From: Nostoc desertorum CM1-VF14
GTDB taxonomy: Bacteria; Cyanobacteriota; Cyanobacteriia; Cyanobacteriales; Nostocaceae
Reading direction: 5' to 3'
DNA: 64,000 nucleotides
Assembly (NCBI GenBank): GCA_019359245.1
Contig: JAHHHR010000019.1
Coordinates: 62,001-126,000, forward strand
Shown: in pieces, positions 45,784-55,900 of the stretch
How the letters are laid out: each line of letters starts with the position of its first letter
How positions within the stretch are numbered: the stretch's first letter is position 1
Position numbers and translations under genes: made by a program
Notes under the pieces: model-generated
What the model was told of the DNA's origin: nothing
Database searches by the model: none
The model's input: the letters and a program-made list of their open reading frames with translations, nothing else

Positions 45784-46452
45784 ATGCAAAAATTGGGGAT
45801 AGCAACGGAATTAGAATATGCTTTTCTGTTTACTCTAAGAAAGGTAAATTCAATAAATCCAGAAGGTTTCAAGCCATTTTTCAGTAATATGCCTATTGAC
45901 CCTTATATCAAAGGCAATTATCGTTCGAGAAGATTATCTCGGTTTATAGTTTCTGGAAATGGTTTAATCAAATTACCTCATGGCTACTTCTTTCAAAGTA
46001 AAGAGCATAATCCATTAATGGGTGACATGAAAAGAGAGTTTGCAGAATTAGATGATGCACTCATAAAACTTGATATTTTTAAAAATCTTGTTTTAGCATT
46101 TAGTGATTCTTGTAAACTTCATCCGGAAGCTGAAATCGGAGTTCATCAAATTAGAATTACTTGTTCACCAGATAATTTTGGCAATCCAGCGCCTGAAGGC
46201 ATCCATCAAGATGGTACTGATTTTATTGGCATATTTTCAGTAGATAGAGATAATATTCAAGGTGGAGAAGCACATTTGTATGCTGCCAAAAAGGAAAAAC
46301 CTGTGTTTAGCAAAGTTCTAAATCCGGGCGAACTATTATTGGTTAACGATCATGAATTTTTCCACTTCGCCAATCCCATAAAACCACAGACTGATGCTCA
46401 AGGAAGCTTGGATGTTTTTGTAATGACTTCTCCTAGCTTACTTTCAGAATAA
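45784..46452 (+). CDS. Fe(II)/2-oxoglutarate dioxygenase family protein (IDO-like)
   Basis: 222 residues. The facial triad appears as GIHQDGTDF (His141, Asp143) with a distal His in VNDHEFFHF (His190 or His194), as in the pfam10014 2OG-Fe dioxygenase family that includes free L-isoleucine hydroxylase. GGEAHLY and LNPGELLLVNDHEFFHFANPI are characteristic blocks. It would hydroxylate a free amino acid, substrate unknown. GGAGG sits 8 nt before the ATG, one of the strongest ribosome sites here. Confidence 0.85.
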   Translation: MQKLGIATELEYAFLFTLRKVNSINPEGFKPFFSNMPIDPYIKGNYRSRRLSRFIVSGNGLIKLPHGYFFQSKEHNPLMGDMKREFAELDDALIKLDIFKNLVLAFSDSCKLHPEAEIGVHQIRITCSPDNFGNPAPEGIHQDGTDFIGIFSVDRDNIQGGEAHLYAAKKEKPVFSKVLNPGELLLVNDHEFFHFANPIKPQTDAQGSLDVFVMTSPSLLSE

Positions 46453-46618
46453 TTTTAGTTAACTGTAAATATTTTACAATTTACGAGATATGGGGAATTG
46501 AATGGAGTCATTTCCCCAGTTTTTTTATTTGTAATCGGAAATAATCGTGCTGATAGTGGTTTATCTAACTAGTACGGTTCAGTTAAGGCTTAATTCTTTG
46601 TCAAAGTCAATTTTTTCA

Positions 46619-46690
46619 ACGTAGACGCAAAGCGGCTTGCCGCAGGCTACAGCAAAGGACGCATTCGCGCAGCGTCTCGTTAGAGAAGCA
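46619..46690. repeat. Dispersed GC-rich Nostoc repeat
   Basis: GACGCAAAGCGGCTTGCCGC … GCGCAGCGTCTCGTTAGAGA contains inverted words and resembles the insertion in the Uma2 pseudogene and the block at 62455-62560. Confidence 0.65.
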
Positions 46691-46884
46691 CACAAAGGGA
46701 GAGAAGGAAGAAATGCTTAACTGAACTGTATTGGTTCATCTAACTTGATGGCTAAAGTTTGCATATAAATTAATAAAGTTACAATTTTTTCTATTGTTAT
46801 ATTACCTGGAACCGCAACTGTATCCAGTCCACATATAATAAATGTGTAAGTAATATTATATGTTTACTCATTAGCCCTGTTAGC

Positions 46885-46987
46885 TAGTACACCACGGCGT
46901 AAATAGAGCCAAACATTTAAAATCTCTAAAAAGCTTATTCCATAATACTTTTAACTTTTGACTTTTGACTTCCGCCTTGCGGTACTA
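46885..46987. repeat. MITE-like dispersed element, copy 2
   Basis: 103 bp from TAGTACACCACGGCG to CGCCTTGCGGTACTA. The ends form inverted repeats matching at 12 of 15 positions. The core and (TTTTGAC) heptamers match copy 1 at 34702-34796; copy 2 has one heptamer more. Confidence 0.8.
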
Positions 46988-47173
46988 GTCCGATATCTTC
47001 ACAAACCAGAAGCATAAGTCTAGAGTAACCACAAGTTTTATTGATACATTTTTAGTACACGAAAACGAAGCAAAAGCACGCTGATTACTTAAAATATTAA
47101 GGGTGAGTGCATAGGTTAGGCTACAAAATGAGTGTCCTGGAATTCAACTAACTGAATCAACCAAACAAATGCC

Positions 47174-48442
47174 ATGAATGACGAATTTTACAATAGAGGA
47201 TTGGAAAAGGCTAGGCGAAAAGACTACGCTGGAGCGATTGAGGAATTTAATCATGCTTTACAATTGACGCCTTACTTTACCGAAGCTTACTTGCAACGAG
47301 GTTTGGCATATTATGATTCAGGAGCAATCCTTAAAGCTGTTTCAGATTATACCGAAGCCCTGAAGCTTAATCCTGAGAGTGTAGAAGCATATTATTGTCG
47401 TGGATTGGCTAGGGTGGGGCTGAAAAATTTACCGGGGGCGCTAGACGATGTTGAACGCGCTATTCGTCTAAATCTCAATTATGCTCCTGCTTATAATCTG
47501 CGGGGGATAGTGCGGCGCAAACAGGGTTATATTGAAGACGCGATCGCTAATTTTAAAAAAGCTGCACAATTATATCTAGAGCAACAGGATAAAGAAAATT
47601 GTCGCCTTTGTCTGGAAAAGATTAAACAGCTACAATCTCCAGAAAAACCTGCCGTTGAGCAATCGGGTTCTACAAATGCACCTATTTTATCCACAAAGGA
47701 ATATTTTACACAATTATTAGAAAAGGCTGAAAAGGGAGATACCCAAGAGGCACTCGCCGATTTAAACTGGGTATTAAAAGCCGATCCACAAGATGCCCAA
47801 GCTTACTGCTGTCGTGGGGTTGTGCGTTGCAAAATGGGGAATTATCGAGAAGCGATCGCTGATTTTAATCAAGCATTGGGACTAAATTTTCAAGATGCAA
47901 TTGTTTATCGCAACCGAGGTAAAGCGCGTTCTGTATTGGGAGATCATCAAGGTGCGATCGCGGATCTTAACCAAGCACTCCAGATGCAAGCCGAAGATCC
48001 TTTAATTTATATTGCCAGAGGCAATGCCTATCGGGCAATAAGTAACTATCTTGGTGCAATTAAAGATTATACTCAAGCACTGCAAATAAAGCCTGATGAT
48101 GCTCAAGCTTACTACAATCGCGGCATTGCTTATACTTGCATAGAAGAAATACAAAATGCTCTGGAAGATTATCAACGAGCGGCGAGTATTTTTTGTGAAC
48201 AAGAAGATTGGGCAAATTATCAACAAGTCTTAAGTAGCCTAGAAAAAATTCAAAAATTTAATCCACAATCAAAAAAGCAAAAAGATAGCCTGCTACGTCA
48301 GCGACTTTTGCGAATGGTTGGAGGATATTGGGAAATCGCCGAACGATTAATTCAGCAGAAGCAAAATTATTATCCTGGGATGTCAGACGAGTGGTATTTG
48401 CAAAAAGTGATTGATGATTTAGAACGCGATCGCAATAGTTGA
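47174..48442 (+). CDS. TPR repeat protein
   Basis: 422 residues made of about nine 34-residue tetratricopeptide repeats in two blocks (four before and five after a linker near 155-175). Units follow the pattern AxAYYNRGIAYxxxxNYxxAIxDYxxALxLxP. It is a scaffold for protein contacts; the partner is unknown. No signal peptide, so presumably cytoplasmic. Confidence 0.9.
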   Translation: MNDEFYNRGLEKARRKDYAGAIEEFNHALQLTPYFTEAYLQRGLAYYDSGAILKAVSDYTEALKLNPESVEAYYCRGLARVGLKNLPGALDDVERAIRLNLNYAPAYNLRGIVRRKQGYIEDAIANFKKAAQLYLEQQDKENCRLCLEKIKQLQSPEKPAVEQSGSTNAPILSTKEYFTQLLEKAEKGDTQEALADLNWVLKADPQDAQAYCCRGVVRCKMGNYREAIADFNQALGLNFQDAIVYRNRGKARSVLGDHQGAIADLNQALQMQAEDPLIYIARGNAYRAISNYLGAIKDYTQALQIKPDDAQAYYNRGIAYTCIEEIQNALEDYQRAASIFCEQEDWANYQQVLSSLEKIQKFNPQSKKQKDSLLRQRLLRMVGGYWEIAERLIQQKQNYYPGMSDEWYLQKVIDDLERDRNS

Positions 48443-48501
48443 AGAAGAATTCAAAAAACAGAATTCAGGAGGTCGCTGAACGTAGCCGAAGTGAGCCAGA
48501 A

Positions 48502-49776
48502 TCAAAGTTTCAGGGGAAGGCTAATTTGAAATATGGAGCCTTGACCTAGCATACTATTTACAGTAATTTGCCCACCGGATCGTTGCACAATTTGTTGAGC
48601 GATCGCAAGTCCGAGTCCAAAGCCGCCTGTTTGCCGAGATCGGATAGTATCTACACGATAAAAACGATCAAATATATGTGGCAAATCAGTGGATGGAATA
48701 CCAATCCCGTTATCTTTGACCTGAATTACCGCGCAGTGAGACTGGATAAAAAGATGTAATTGTACCTTACCGTCTGCTGGTGTGTACTTGAAGGCATTAG
48801 TCAGTAGATTAATCACAGCTTGTTTGAGCAAATTAGCATCGGCTTTTAAAATGATCGGATGCTCTGGAAGATAAGCATTGAAATTAAGACTTTGGGCAGG
48901 AGCAAGGGCTGCGAACTCCTGAGCAAGCGATCGCAATATTTCACACAAATCAACGGGTTTTAATACGGTTTCTGCAAGCGAGCCATCATAACGCGACAAA
49001 AAAAGCAGATCATTGATCAGCGTACTCATGGACTTAGCAGTTTGGACGATATTTTGCAACCGCAATCTTTGCTCCAAGGGGTCTTCGGGAGGCATCAGGG
49101 CAACTTGAGCATTGCTCAATACCGTAGCAACGGGTGTGCGTAGTTCATGAGAAGCATCGGCTGTAAATCGCTGCAATTGCTGATAAGCACGGAGGCTTGG
49201 TCGCATTGCCAATTCGCCTAAAAACCAACCTGTAATACCTATTACACCAAAGGTTACGGGAACCCCGAAAGTTAGAAACAAGCGGGCTTGGTTCAGTCCA
49301 ATGCGTAGAGAGTTCATTGGAGCTGCTGTTTGGAAGTAGCCAATCAGCACCTTACCTTCCAAAACAGGAAGTGTAACTTGGCGAACCCAGGTTTTTGTAC
49401 TAGATGACTCTGAGCCTATTGGTACTTCTAACGTTTGAAATCCAGGTTTTGCGCTCAACTGTTTGCCACCCGATGAACCGATAAACTGTAAAAGTTGTTT
49501 ATTGGAGTTATACCACCGTGCGTAGATTAGCCCGCCATTCAACGATACACCGCTTTCTACAGGAGTCTGGCTGCGCTGATTTTGCCATTGACTTTGATAA
49601 AGTGAGTATTGGGTTTTAGTAGCAAAGGCTTTACTTTGTGAAAATAGTTCGTCGTCAAAAACCCGCAATTGTTCTTCTACACTCAGACAATAGCCCACCC
49701 CTGCAAAAGCGAACAAAATTCCACCCATTGACAGGGCAAACCAGTGAGCAAGATTACGACGGCTATGATCGAACAT
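48502..49776 (-). CDS. rppB: Two-component sensor histidine kinase, RppB-like
   Basis: 424 residues. TM1 (about 13-33), a periplasmic sensor loop and TM2 (about 165-187) precede HisKA with His210 in ASHELRTPVATVLSNAQVA, then the N box NLLTNAFKYTP, DNGIGIP and GGFGLGLAIA of the HATPase domain. No HAMP domain is evident. It follows the RppA-like regulator and matches that pair; symbol by resemblance. Heptamer repeats lead directly into its ATG. Confidence 0.88.
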   Translation of the reverse strand: MFDHSRRNLAHWFALSMGGILFAFAGVGYCLSVEEQLRVFDDELFSQSKAFATKTQYSLYQSQWQNQRSQTPVESGVSLNGGLIYARWYNSNKQLLQFIGSSGGKQLSAKPGFQTLEVPIGSESSSTKTWVRQVTLPVLEGKVLIGYFQTAAPMNSLRIGLNQARLFLTFGVPVTFGVIGITGWFLGELAMRPSLRAYQQLQRFTADASHELRTPVATVLSNAQVALMPPEDPLEQRLRLQNIVQTAKSMSTLINDLLFLSRYDGSLAETVLKPVDLCEILRSLAQEFAALAPAQSLNFNAYLPEHPIILKADANLLKQAVINLLTNAFKYTPADGKVQLHLFIQSHCAVIQVKDNGIGIPSTDLPHIFDRFYRVDTIRSRQTGGFGLGLAIAQQIVQRSGGQITVNSMLGQGSIFQISLPLKL

Positions 49777-49807
49777 TAGTCATTAGTCATTAGTCATTAG
49801 TCATTAC
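49774..49807 (-). repeat. Heptamer STRR (TAATGAC) running into the sensor-kinase start codon
   Basis: On the transcript strand, ATG occurs every 7 nt at five positions, the last being the kinase start at 49776. From the first and third ATG the reading ATG ACT AAT GAC TAA ends with a TAA that overlaps the next-but-one ATG (TAATG), so mini-ORFs chain into the real start. No Shine-Dalgarno is visible otherwise. Confidence 0.8.
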
Positions 49808-49819
49808 TTTTTTATCCCT

Positions 49820-49913
49820 GTCCTCTGCCCCCTGTCCTCTGCCCCCTGCCCCCTGCCCCCTGCCCCCTGCCCCCTGCCCCCTGCTCCCTGCCCCCCGCCC
49901 CCTGCCCCCCGCC
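49820..49913. repeat. Heptamer STRR (CCCCTGC)n
   Basis: About 12 units of CCCCTGC with a few changes (TCCTCTG, CTCCCTG, CCCCCCG). It fills the gap between the response-regulator and the sensor-kinase genes of one operon. On the transcript strand it reads as GCAGGGG repeats. Confidence 0.92.
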
Positions 49914-49926
49914 TCCGTTCGACGGT

Positions 49927-50604
49927 TTACAAATTTGGGGGATTTATTCGATAGCCCATGCGATGCACTGTTTCTATCCAATCTTTGACACCAATAGTCT
50001 GTAGGCGCTGGCGCAGGCGGCGAACCAAGGTAGTAACCGCGTTACTTTCTGGTTCCTCTCCGCAGCTCCAAAGGGCTTGCTCAATCTGGCTATGAGATAA
50101 TACTTGCCGGGGATGACGCATTAAATACTCCATCAATTGAAACTCCCGGCTAGAAAGTTGAGTTGTCAACGAACCGAGTTCGAGCGTCAAAGTGGATAAA
50201 TGAAGTTCCAAATCGCCCAAGCTAAGTATATCTCCTTGCCACACAGGCGATCGCCGTCCTAGCGCCCGGACTCGTGCCAATAACTCTAGAACATCCACAG
50301 GCTTTACTAAGTAATCATCGGCTCCAGCATCTAAACCCATCACCTTATCTAAAACCGTGTCTTTCGCCGTCAGCATCAATACAGGAGCCAGCTTACCTGC
50401 TTGTCGATATACTTGACACAATTCTACACCACTCACTTTAGGCAACATCCAATCTAAAATCAGCAAGTCATAGTCTTTGCGAAAAGCAAACCATTGTGCT
50501 GTTTCCCCATCAGCGATCGCATCGACTGTATGCCCCACCTTCAATAATGCTGCCCGCAGTGGCTCTAACTGCGATGGGTCATCTTCGACTAGTAAGATCA
50601 ACAT
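49927..50604 (-). CDS. rppA: Two-component response regulator, OmpR family, RppA-like
   Basis: 225 residues. Receiver domain (1-120) with acidic pocket EDD (7-9), phospho-acceptor Asp51 (LLILDWMLP), Thr in LMLTAKD and Lys in DYLVKPVD; C-terminal winged helix (about 130-222) with SSREFQLMEYLMRHPRQVLSHSQ and MGYRINPP. RppA/RppB of Synechocystis sense Ni/redox changes and photosynthesis genes. The divergent RND efflux genes are probable targets. Confidence 0.88.
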   Translation of the reverse strand: MLILLVEDDPSQLEPLRAALLKVGHTVDAIADGETAQWFAFRKDYDLLILDWMLPKVSGVELCQVYRQAGKLAPVLMLTAKDTVLDKVMGLDAGADDYLVKPVDVLELLARVRALGRRSPVWQGDILSLGDLELHLSTLTLELGSLTTQLSSREFQLMEYLMRHPRQVLSHSQIEQALWSCGEEPESNAVTTLVRRLRQRLQTIGVKDWIETVHRMGYRINPPNL

Positions 50605-50690
50605 CCTATTTGCTCAGGTTGCTGTAATTTTTCCTTGCTAATTTTAGATTAAGGTAAAAGTGACGAGAAACACTCAACCTTATACCTTTC

Positions 50691-51080
50691 ATGCAGCATC
50701 TCAAACTTTTTCAAGTGTTGCGATCATTAGGCTTTGTGTTTTGGTTGTCCTTGCCGTTGATTGGGTTAGTTTTTTGGCTGGGGAGCGGTTTTGTCGGAGA
50801 TCGGATTTTAAGTCACTCCAACCTCACCAAGAAATATTTGCTAGCAGATACCCAATCGGCACGACAGATTATGAAAAGAATAGTAGCGATCAAAGTGGAA
50901 ATTCTTCCCCAAAAAGGAATTTCACGGGTAAACGTTAAAACAAATAACTCAGTTCTCACAACAATAGTATTTGAATTTCCAATCACAGATATAAGCAAAC
51001 TTGAAGTCGCTCTTAGTCAGGAGTTAGGCTTACCGCGCGATCGCGTTAAAGAACTAATAGTTGAGTCGAATGACAAATGA
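50691..51080 (+). CDS. Small membrane protein between RppA-like regulator and RND genes
   Basis: 129 residues. One N-terminal membrane helix (about 14-32, LGFVFWLSLPLIGLVFWLGSG) and a periplasmic tail with alternating hydrophobic residues (VNVKTNNSVLTTIVFEFPITDISKLEVALSQELGLPRDRVKELI). No known domain. It is divergent from rppA and 177 bp upstream of the RND membrane-fusion gene on the same strand, so it may be part of that regulon. Confidence 0.7.
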   Translation: MQHLKLFQVLRSLGFVFWLSLPLIGLVFWLGSGFVGDRILSHSNLTKKYLLADTQSARQIMKRIVAIKVEILPQKGISRVNVKTNNSVLTTIVFEFPITDISKLEVALSQELGLPRDRVKELIVESNDK

Positions 51081-51257
51081 CACTCACTAACCTTGACATT
51101 TCTCTGTCATATTTATCTAATAAACTACAAGAAAGGTAACGTAATTTTACTTATATCTAAATAATTGACTGTTGATAGCGGACATTTGACTATTCATTGT
51201 TCACTTTCAAAGGTTAATCTTTAGCCCTTAACCCTCAGTAGCCCACCGTTAATTGCT

Positions 51258-52607
51258 ATGGATACTTCTGAAAATCAAGTTTCAACGGTTGAAACCCAAT
51301 CAGATAGTTCTGCGCCTTCTGAGTTAGCACCGACGCGTTCGGGTAAACCTTGGTTCTGGAGATTGCTGATTTTATTTCTGGCAACTGGTGGCATTATTCT
51401 ATGGCGGATGTTAGCTCCTGGTGGCGCACCACGTTCTTCTGTTGCACAACAGCAAGGGCCACCTCCAAAACCAATTGAAACAATCTCTCTGGCAACTGGA
51501 AGTGCTACAAGAAGTATCCAGTTGTTGGGACAAGTAGAAGCCACTCAGCAGTCAACAATCCGCGCTCAAACTAGTGGAATTGTCAAGCAAATTTCAGTGC
51601 AACCAGGCGATCGCGTGAAAGTAGGAATGGCGATCGCTTTACTTGATGATACCGATCAGCAATTGGCAATTAGCCAAGCACGAGCGCAACTGGCACAACA
51701 ACGGAGCAATTTGGCACGTTTGGAAGTCGGTACTCGAAAAGAAATCATTGCTCAACGTCAAGCGGCTGTTACATCTGCTAAGGCGCGAGAACTGGAAGCA
51801 CAAGATAACCTGAAACGTACTAGCGATCTTGTGAAAGAGGGTGCTTTATCTCAAAGATTGTTAGTGGAAGCCCAAGCACAATTAAATAACATCCAAGGAG
51901 AACGGTTAGAAGCAGAGGCAGAACTTGCCGAAGCGAAAGCTGGGCCGATTCAAGAAGAAATCGCCGCCCAACGAGCAAATGTAGAAGCAGCAAAAGCCAC
52001 CTTAGCTCAAGCAGAATTAGCCCGGCAGCGAACTCGAATTTTAGCATCAGAATCGGGTATAGTGCAGACTCGCCATATCAGTAACGGTGATTTGGTACAA
52101 AGTTCTGGTCAAATTGTCACCTTAGTAGCAGGCGATCGCTTCGATATTTTCCTAGAGTTACCCGAAGAACTCAGTAGTAAAGTTACCCCAGGTATGACAA
52201 TTGATCTTACAACTCGCGCCTTACCGCAATGGAAACAACGCGCCACCATCACTGCTGTAGTCCCTTCTGCCGAAACTGCTTCCCGCCGTCAACGCGTGCG
52301 TGTCCAAATTAACAAGCCCCCATCAGGATTAATACCAGGAATGGCGATCACAGGCAACTTAAATATGCCCTCTAACCGCTCTAGCTTTGTGGTGTCACGA
52401 GATGCATTAACCAGAAGGCAAAACGAGTGGCTAGTTTTTGCAGTTGCTAACGGCAAAGCTAAACAAATTCCAGTCGAGATGGTTTCTGACATGGGTAAAA
52501 ATGTCGCAATTTATCATCCCACTTTACGCACCGGTCAACGCATTGTGCTACGTGGCGGTGATGGATTGCAAGATGGTGCGCCTGTAAAGATAGTTGATCC
52601 AACTTGA
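51258..52607 (+). CDS. RND efflux periplasmic adaptor (HlyD/MFP family)
   Basis: 449 residues. N-terminal membrane anchor (about 33-52), lipoyl/hairpin entry SGIVKQISVQPGDRVKVGMAIALLDDTD, a long coiled coil (about 125-265) and return SGIVQTRHISNGDLVQ, then the beta-barrel domain. It links the RND pump to an outer-membrane channel. The RND permease is 314 bp downstream on the same strand. Confidence 0.93.
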   Translation: MDTSENQVSTVETQSDSSAPSELAPTRSGKPWFWRLLILFLATGGIILWRMLAPGGAPRSSVAQQQGPPPKPIETISLATGSATRSIQLLGQVEATQQSTIRAQTSGIVKQISVQPGDRVKVGMAIALLDDTDQQLAISQARAQLAQQRSNLARLEVGTRKEIIAQRQAAVTSAKARELEAQDNLKRTSDLVKEGALSQRLLVEAQAQLNNIQGERLEAEAELAEAKAGPIQEEIAAQRANVEAAKATLAQAELARQRTRILASESGIVQTRHISNGDLVQSSGQIVTLVAGDRFDIFLELPEELSSKVTPGMTIDLTTRALPQWKQRATITAVVPSAETASRRQRVRVQINKPPSGLIPGMAITGNLNMPSNRSSFVVSRDALTRRQNEWLVFAVANGKAKQIPVEMVSDMGKNVAIYHPTLRTGQRIVLRGGDGLQDGAPVKIVDPT

Positions 52608-52921
52608 AGGAGGCAGGAGGCAGGAGGCAGGAGGCAGAAGGCAGGAGGTTGTAATTTAGATGAGGCTTCAACCCAATCTAATTCCAGTCCACCAAATCGG
52701 AGATTTTAGTGAGAGACTTAAACCCTTGCTTCCAACGCGTCGCAGTACTTCTCCTGCCTCTTACCTCTCTTGTTAAAACATAGGTTGTACTACTCTTCCA
52801 TAGACTTCTTGCAGAAAGAAGTCGGTTAAAGAGGAAGAATCGTCTCTTTCTCCTTTAACCTTTCCTTCTTCAAAATACTGCAAACCCAGTTTAAATATGA
52901 CTTTCTGAATTACGAATTAAT
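52608..52921. other. Gap between adaptor and RND pump genes, containing STRR
   Basis: Begins with GGCAGGA heptamers at 52609-52648; the rest is non-coding filler of 'cttctcctgcctcttacc' type. The gap is large for an operon; a separate promoter for the pump cannot be excluded. Confidence 0.5.
52609..52648. repeat. Heptamer STRR (GGCAGGA)
   Basis: Five to six units of AGGCAGG(A) directly after the stop codon of the adaptor gene, one with GGCAGAA. Confidence 0.9.
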
Positions 52922-55900
52922 ATGAATTTTATTGAAACCGCCGTTCGTTGGCGACATGGAACTTTTGTTTTGTTTTGCTTGTTAGCAATGTTCGGGGTGT
53001 TCTCCTTACTAAAGTTACCTCTAGAATTGCAACCAGGGGGCGATCGCCCTGAAATTACGATCACAACTACCTATCCGGGCGCAGGGCCAACAGAAGTAGA
53101 AGACCTGATTACCCGGCCCATCGAAGAACAGATGCAAGAGGTGCTAGGTGTCCAAGAAATTAGCAGTACTTCTCGTGCTGGACGCAGCAGCATTACCTTA
53201 GAATTTGCTCAGGATGCCAACGCCAGAGAACGGATGATAGATGTTCTCAACCGCTTGCAACAGGTGGAAAGCTTGCCTCCAGAAGCGCAGGAATCGAATG
53301 TAGAACTGGTAGGTGGTAACAGTTCACCGATGATGTGGATTCCGTTTGATACTAAAGAAGGATTTCAACCAGATGCAGACCGTTATCGGGACTTAGCAGA
53401 CGAAGTGGTGATTCCCCGTTTGCGGCGAGTCGAAGGAACTGGGCAGTTTTTGTTAGTGGGTGGACAAGAACGAGAAGTCGAGGTGAAGGTTGATCCGAAA
53501 GCATTAAGCGATCGCAACCTCGCAATTGGCGATGTAGTAAGAGTTCTTCAAGAAAATAACCGTGATATTCGGGGTGGGCCATTAATTCTCGGACGACGGG
53601 AATATCGAGTCCGCACAATCAGCAGATCGCAAGATTTATCGCAAATTGAAGGCTTTGTGCTGCGACGCGATCAATCGGGTACAGTTTACTTGCGAGATGT
53701 AGCAAAGGTACAGATGGGACGCAAGCCCCAAGATAGTGCGTTGGTGTTCAACGGCAAACCTGGGGTAGCAGTCGGTGTAATTCGGCAAATTGGGGCGAAT
53801 GTGCCAGAGGTGGCTAAAGGCATTCGGGCGGAAATTGCTGCACTGCAAACTGAATTTGATCGGCAAAACCAAGGTATTCGCTTTGTCTACAACTATGACG
53901 AAAGTGAGTACATCAATCAATCAGTAAGTTTCGTTGGAGAGAACTTGATCAGTGGAGCATTACTAGCAACTATCGTCTTACTTCTATTCCTTGGCTCAAT
54001 GCGAACTGTTGCTGTAGTTGCAATCACCATTCCTATTGGTACAATTATTGTGTTCATTGTCATGTCTGCATTGGGACGCACATTGAACATCATCAGTTTA
54101 GCAGGACTAGCATTTTCTGTGGGTATGGTTGTAGATAACTCGATCGTTGTGATTGAGAATGTCTTCACCCATATCCAGCAAGGCAAAAGTGCCATGCGGG
54201 CAGCCATTGAAGGTACTCAGGAAGTTTGGGGGGCAATGCTTGGTTCTACCCTAAGCAACATAGTGGTTTTTGTACCACTATTAATGGTGACAGGTGAAGC
54301 AGGGCAACTCTACACCGATATGGCGATCGCTCTTTCTGCCTCTTCTCTATTCTCGCTATTTGCAGCATTAACTTTAGTCCCAATGCTATCGGGATTGTTC
54401 CTCAAACAATCAGAAGCCATGCAAATGATGCAGGGTGGTGAATATCGGGGCGGTAATTGGTTTGAGCGAATGGTAGCTAAAACCTCTGCGGTGTTTCGTC
54501 ATTTCCAAGGCAAACTGGAAAACTTTCTCGCCGCTACTGTTAGTTGGTCACTGGGACGTAAGCGTATTGGCCGCAGATTAATTGTGCTCTCGATTCCTGT
54601 TGTTTTACTCTTAACTAGTATTTTTCTCTTACCACCTGCCGATTATCTACCCGAAGGCAATCGTAACTTAGTTGTATTGCGGGCGGAACCTTTGCCGGGA
54701 ACCAGTATTCCAGAAGCGATTCGGCAATCTGAATCTGTGCAAAAATTTCTGCGATCGCAACCAGAAGTTGAGCGCATCATGTATGTTGACCGTCCAGGGG
54801 CGCTGCGAGGTATTGCAACTATTTTAAAACCAGAATTTGCCACGACTACAGGACTCGCTGATATGGTAGATCGGTTACGCGCTCAAAGCAGTAACTTTGC
54901 TGGATACCGTTTTGTAATCCCAACACGGATTTCTATATTCCGCGATCCAGGTAAAGAATTTGAAGTGGATATTGTTGGCGCTGACTTAAATCAGATTGGT
55001 GATTTAGAAAAGCAAATTACTGGTAAATTGCGATCGCTTGCAGGGGTTCAGAATGTGCGCTCAAACTTTGTATTGGGTGCAGGAGAATTACAAGTGATTC
55101 CCAACCGCGAACGCATCGCCGAAGTAGGACTTTCGGAAGCGGAAATTGGTTCGATGGTAGAAGCAGCATTGGGTGGTAAAGTTGCCTCTGATTACATTGA
55201 TGGCAAAGAAGAATTAGATGTCTCGGTAGAACTACAAAATACTGCTGTGGAAACCCCAGAGCAACTGCGCCAATTGCCTCTATATACACAGGGACGACAA
55301 GTGCAACTGGGGGATATTGCCGAAGTTCGTGAAACAACGGGAGCTGATGCCATTAACCACGTTGATTTAGAGCGCTCAATTAGCCTTACAGTTTCCCTTG
55401 CACCTGATGCCCCTCTTGCTACGCTGGTAAAACGTACCGAAGAAGAAATTCTGGCTCCTCTGCGTGCCAGTTTACCAACAGGCTATCGGCTAGAACTGTC
55501 AGGTTCAGCAGATCAATTAGCAACAACTGTTGGCCAATTAGCTGCTGCCTTTGCATTTTCGATTTTGATTACTTACTTGTTACTGGTGGCGTTGTATCGC
55601 TCATTCCTTTACCCAGTAGTAATTATGGCAACAGTGCCGATGGGTATGAGTGGCGCACTATTGAGCCTAGTAATTGCCAACATGATTCCGGGAATGAATG
55701 TGGCATTGGATATGATTACAGCCTTGGGATTTGTGATCCTTACAGGTGTGGTTGTTAACAACGCCATTTTGCTAGTCGATCGCGCCTTGCAACTCCAGCA
55801 AGCAGGTGAAGATTTTGATGCATCCTTATATAATGCAACGAATGATCGCTTACGGGCGATTTTCATGTCTGCTGGAACTAGTGTTTTAGGGATGTTACCG

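Larger units (their letters stand above)
46453..47173. other. Repeat-rich intergenic region upstream of the TPR gene
   Basis: Holds a dispersed repeat (46619-46690) and MITE-like copy 2 (46885-46987). The rest is AT-rich with no supported gene. The TPR promoter probably lies after 47040. Confidence 0.55.

Noticed and set aside
49790..49981. 63-codon minus-strand ORF over the heptamer array
   Set aside because: Translated repeat (GRGQGAG units) overlapping the response-regulator end; not a real protein.
54131..54139. RND pump with Asn406 in place of the second relay Asp as a possible loss of function
   Set aside because: VDN/VDS occurs in many working RND pumps of this branch; Asp405 is kept.
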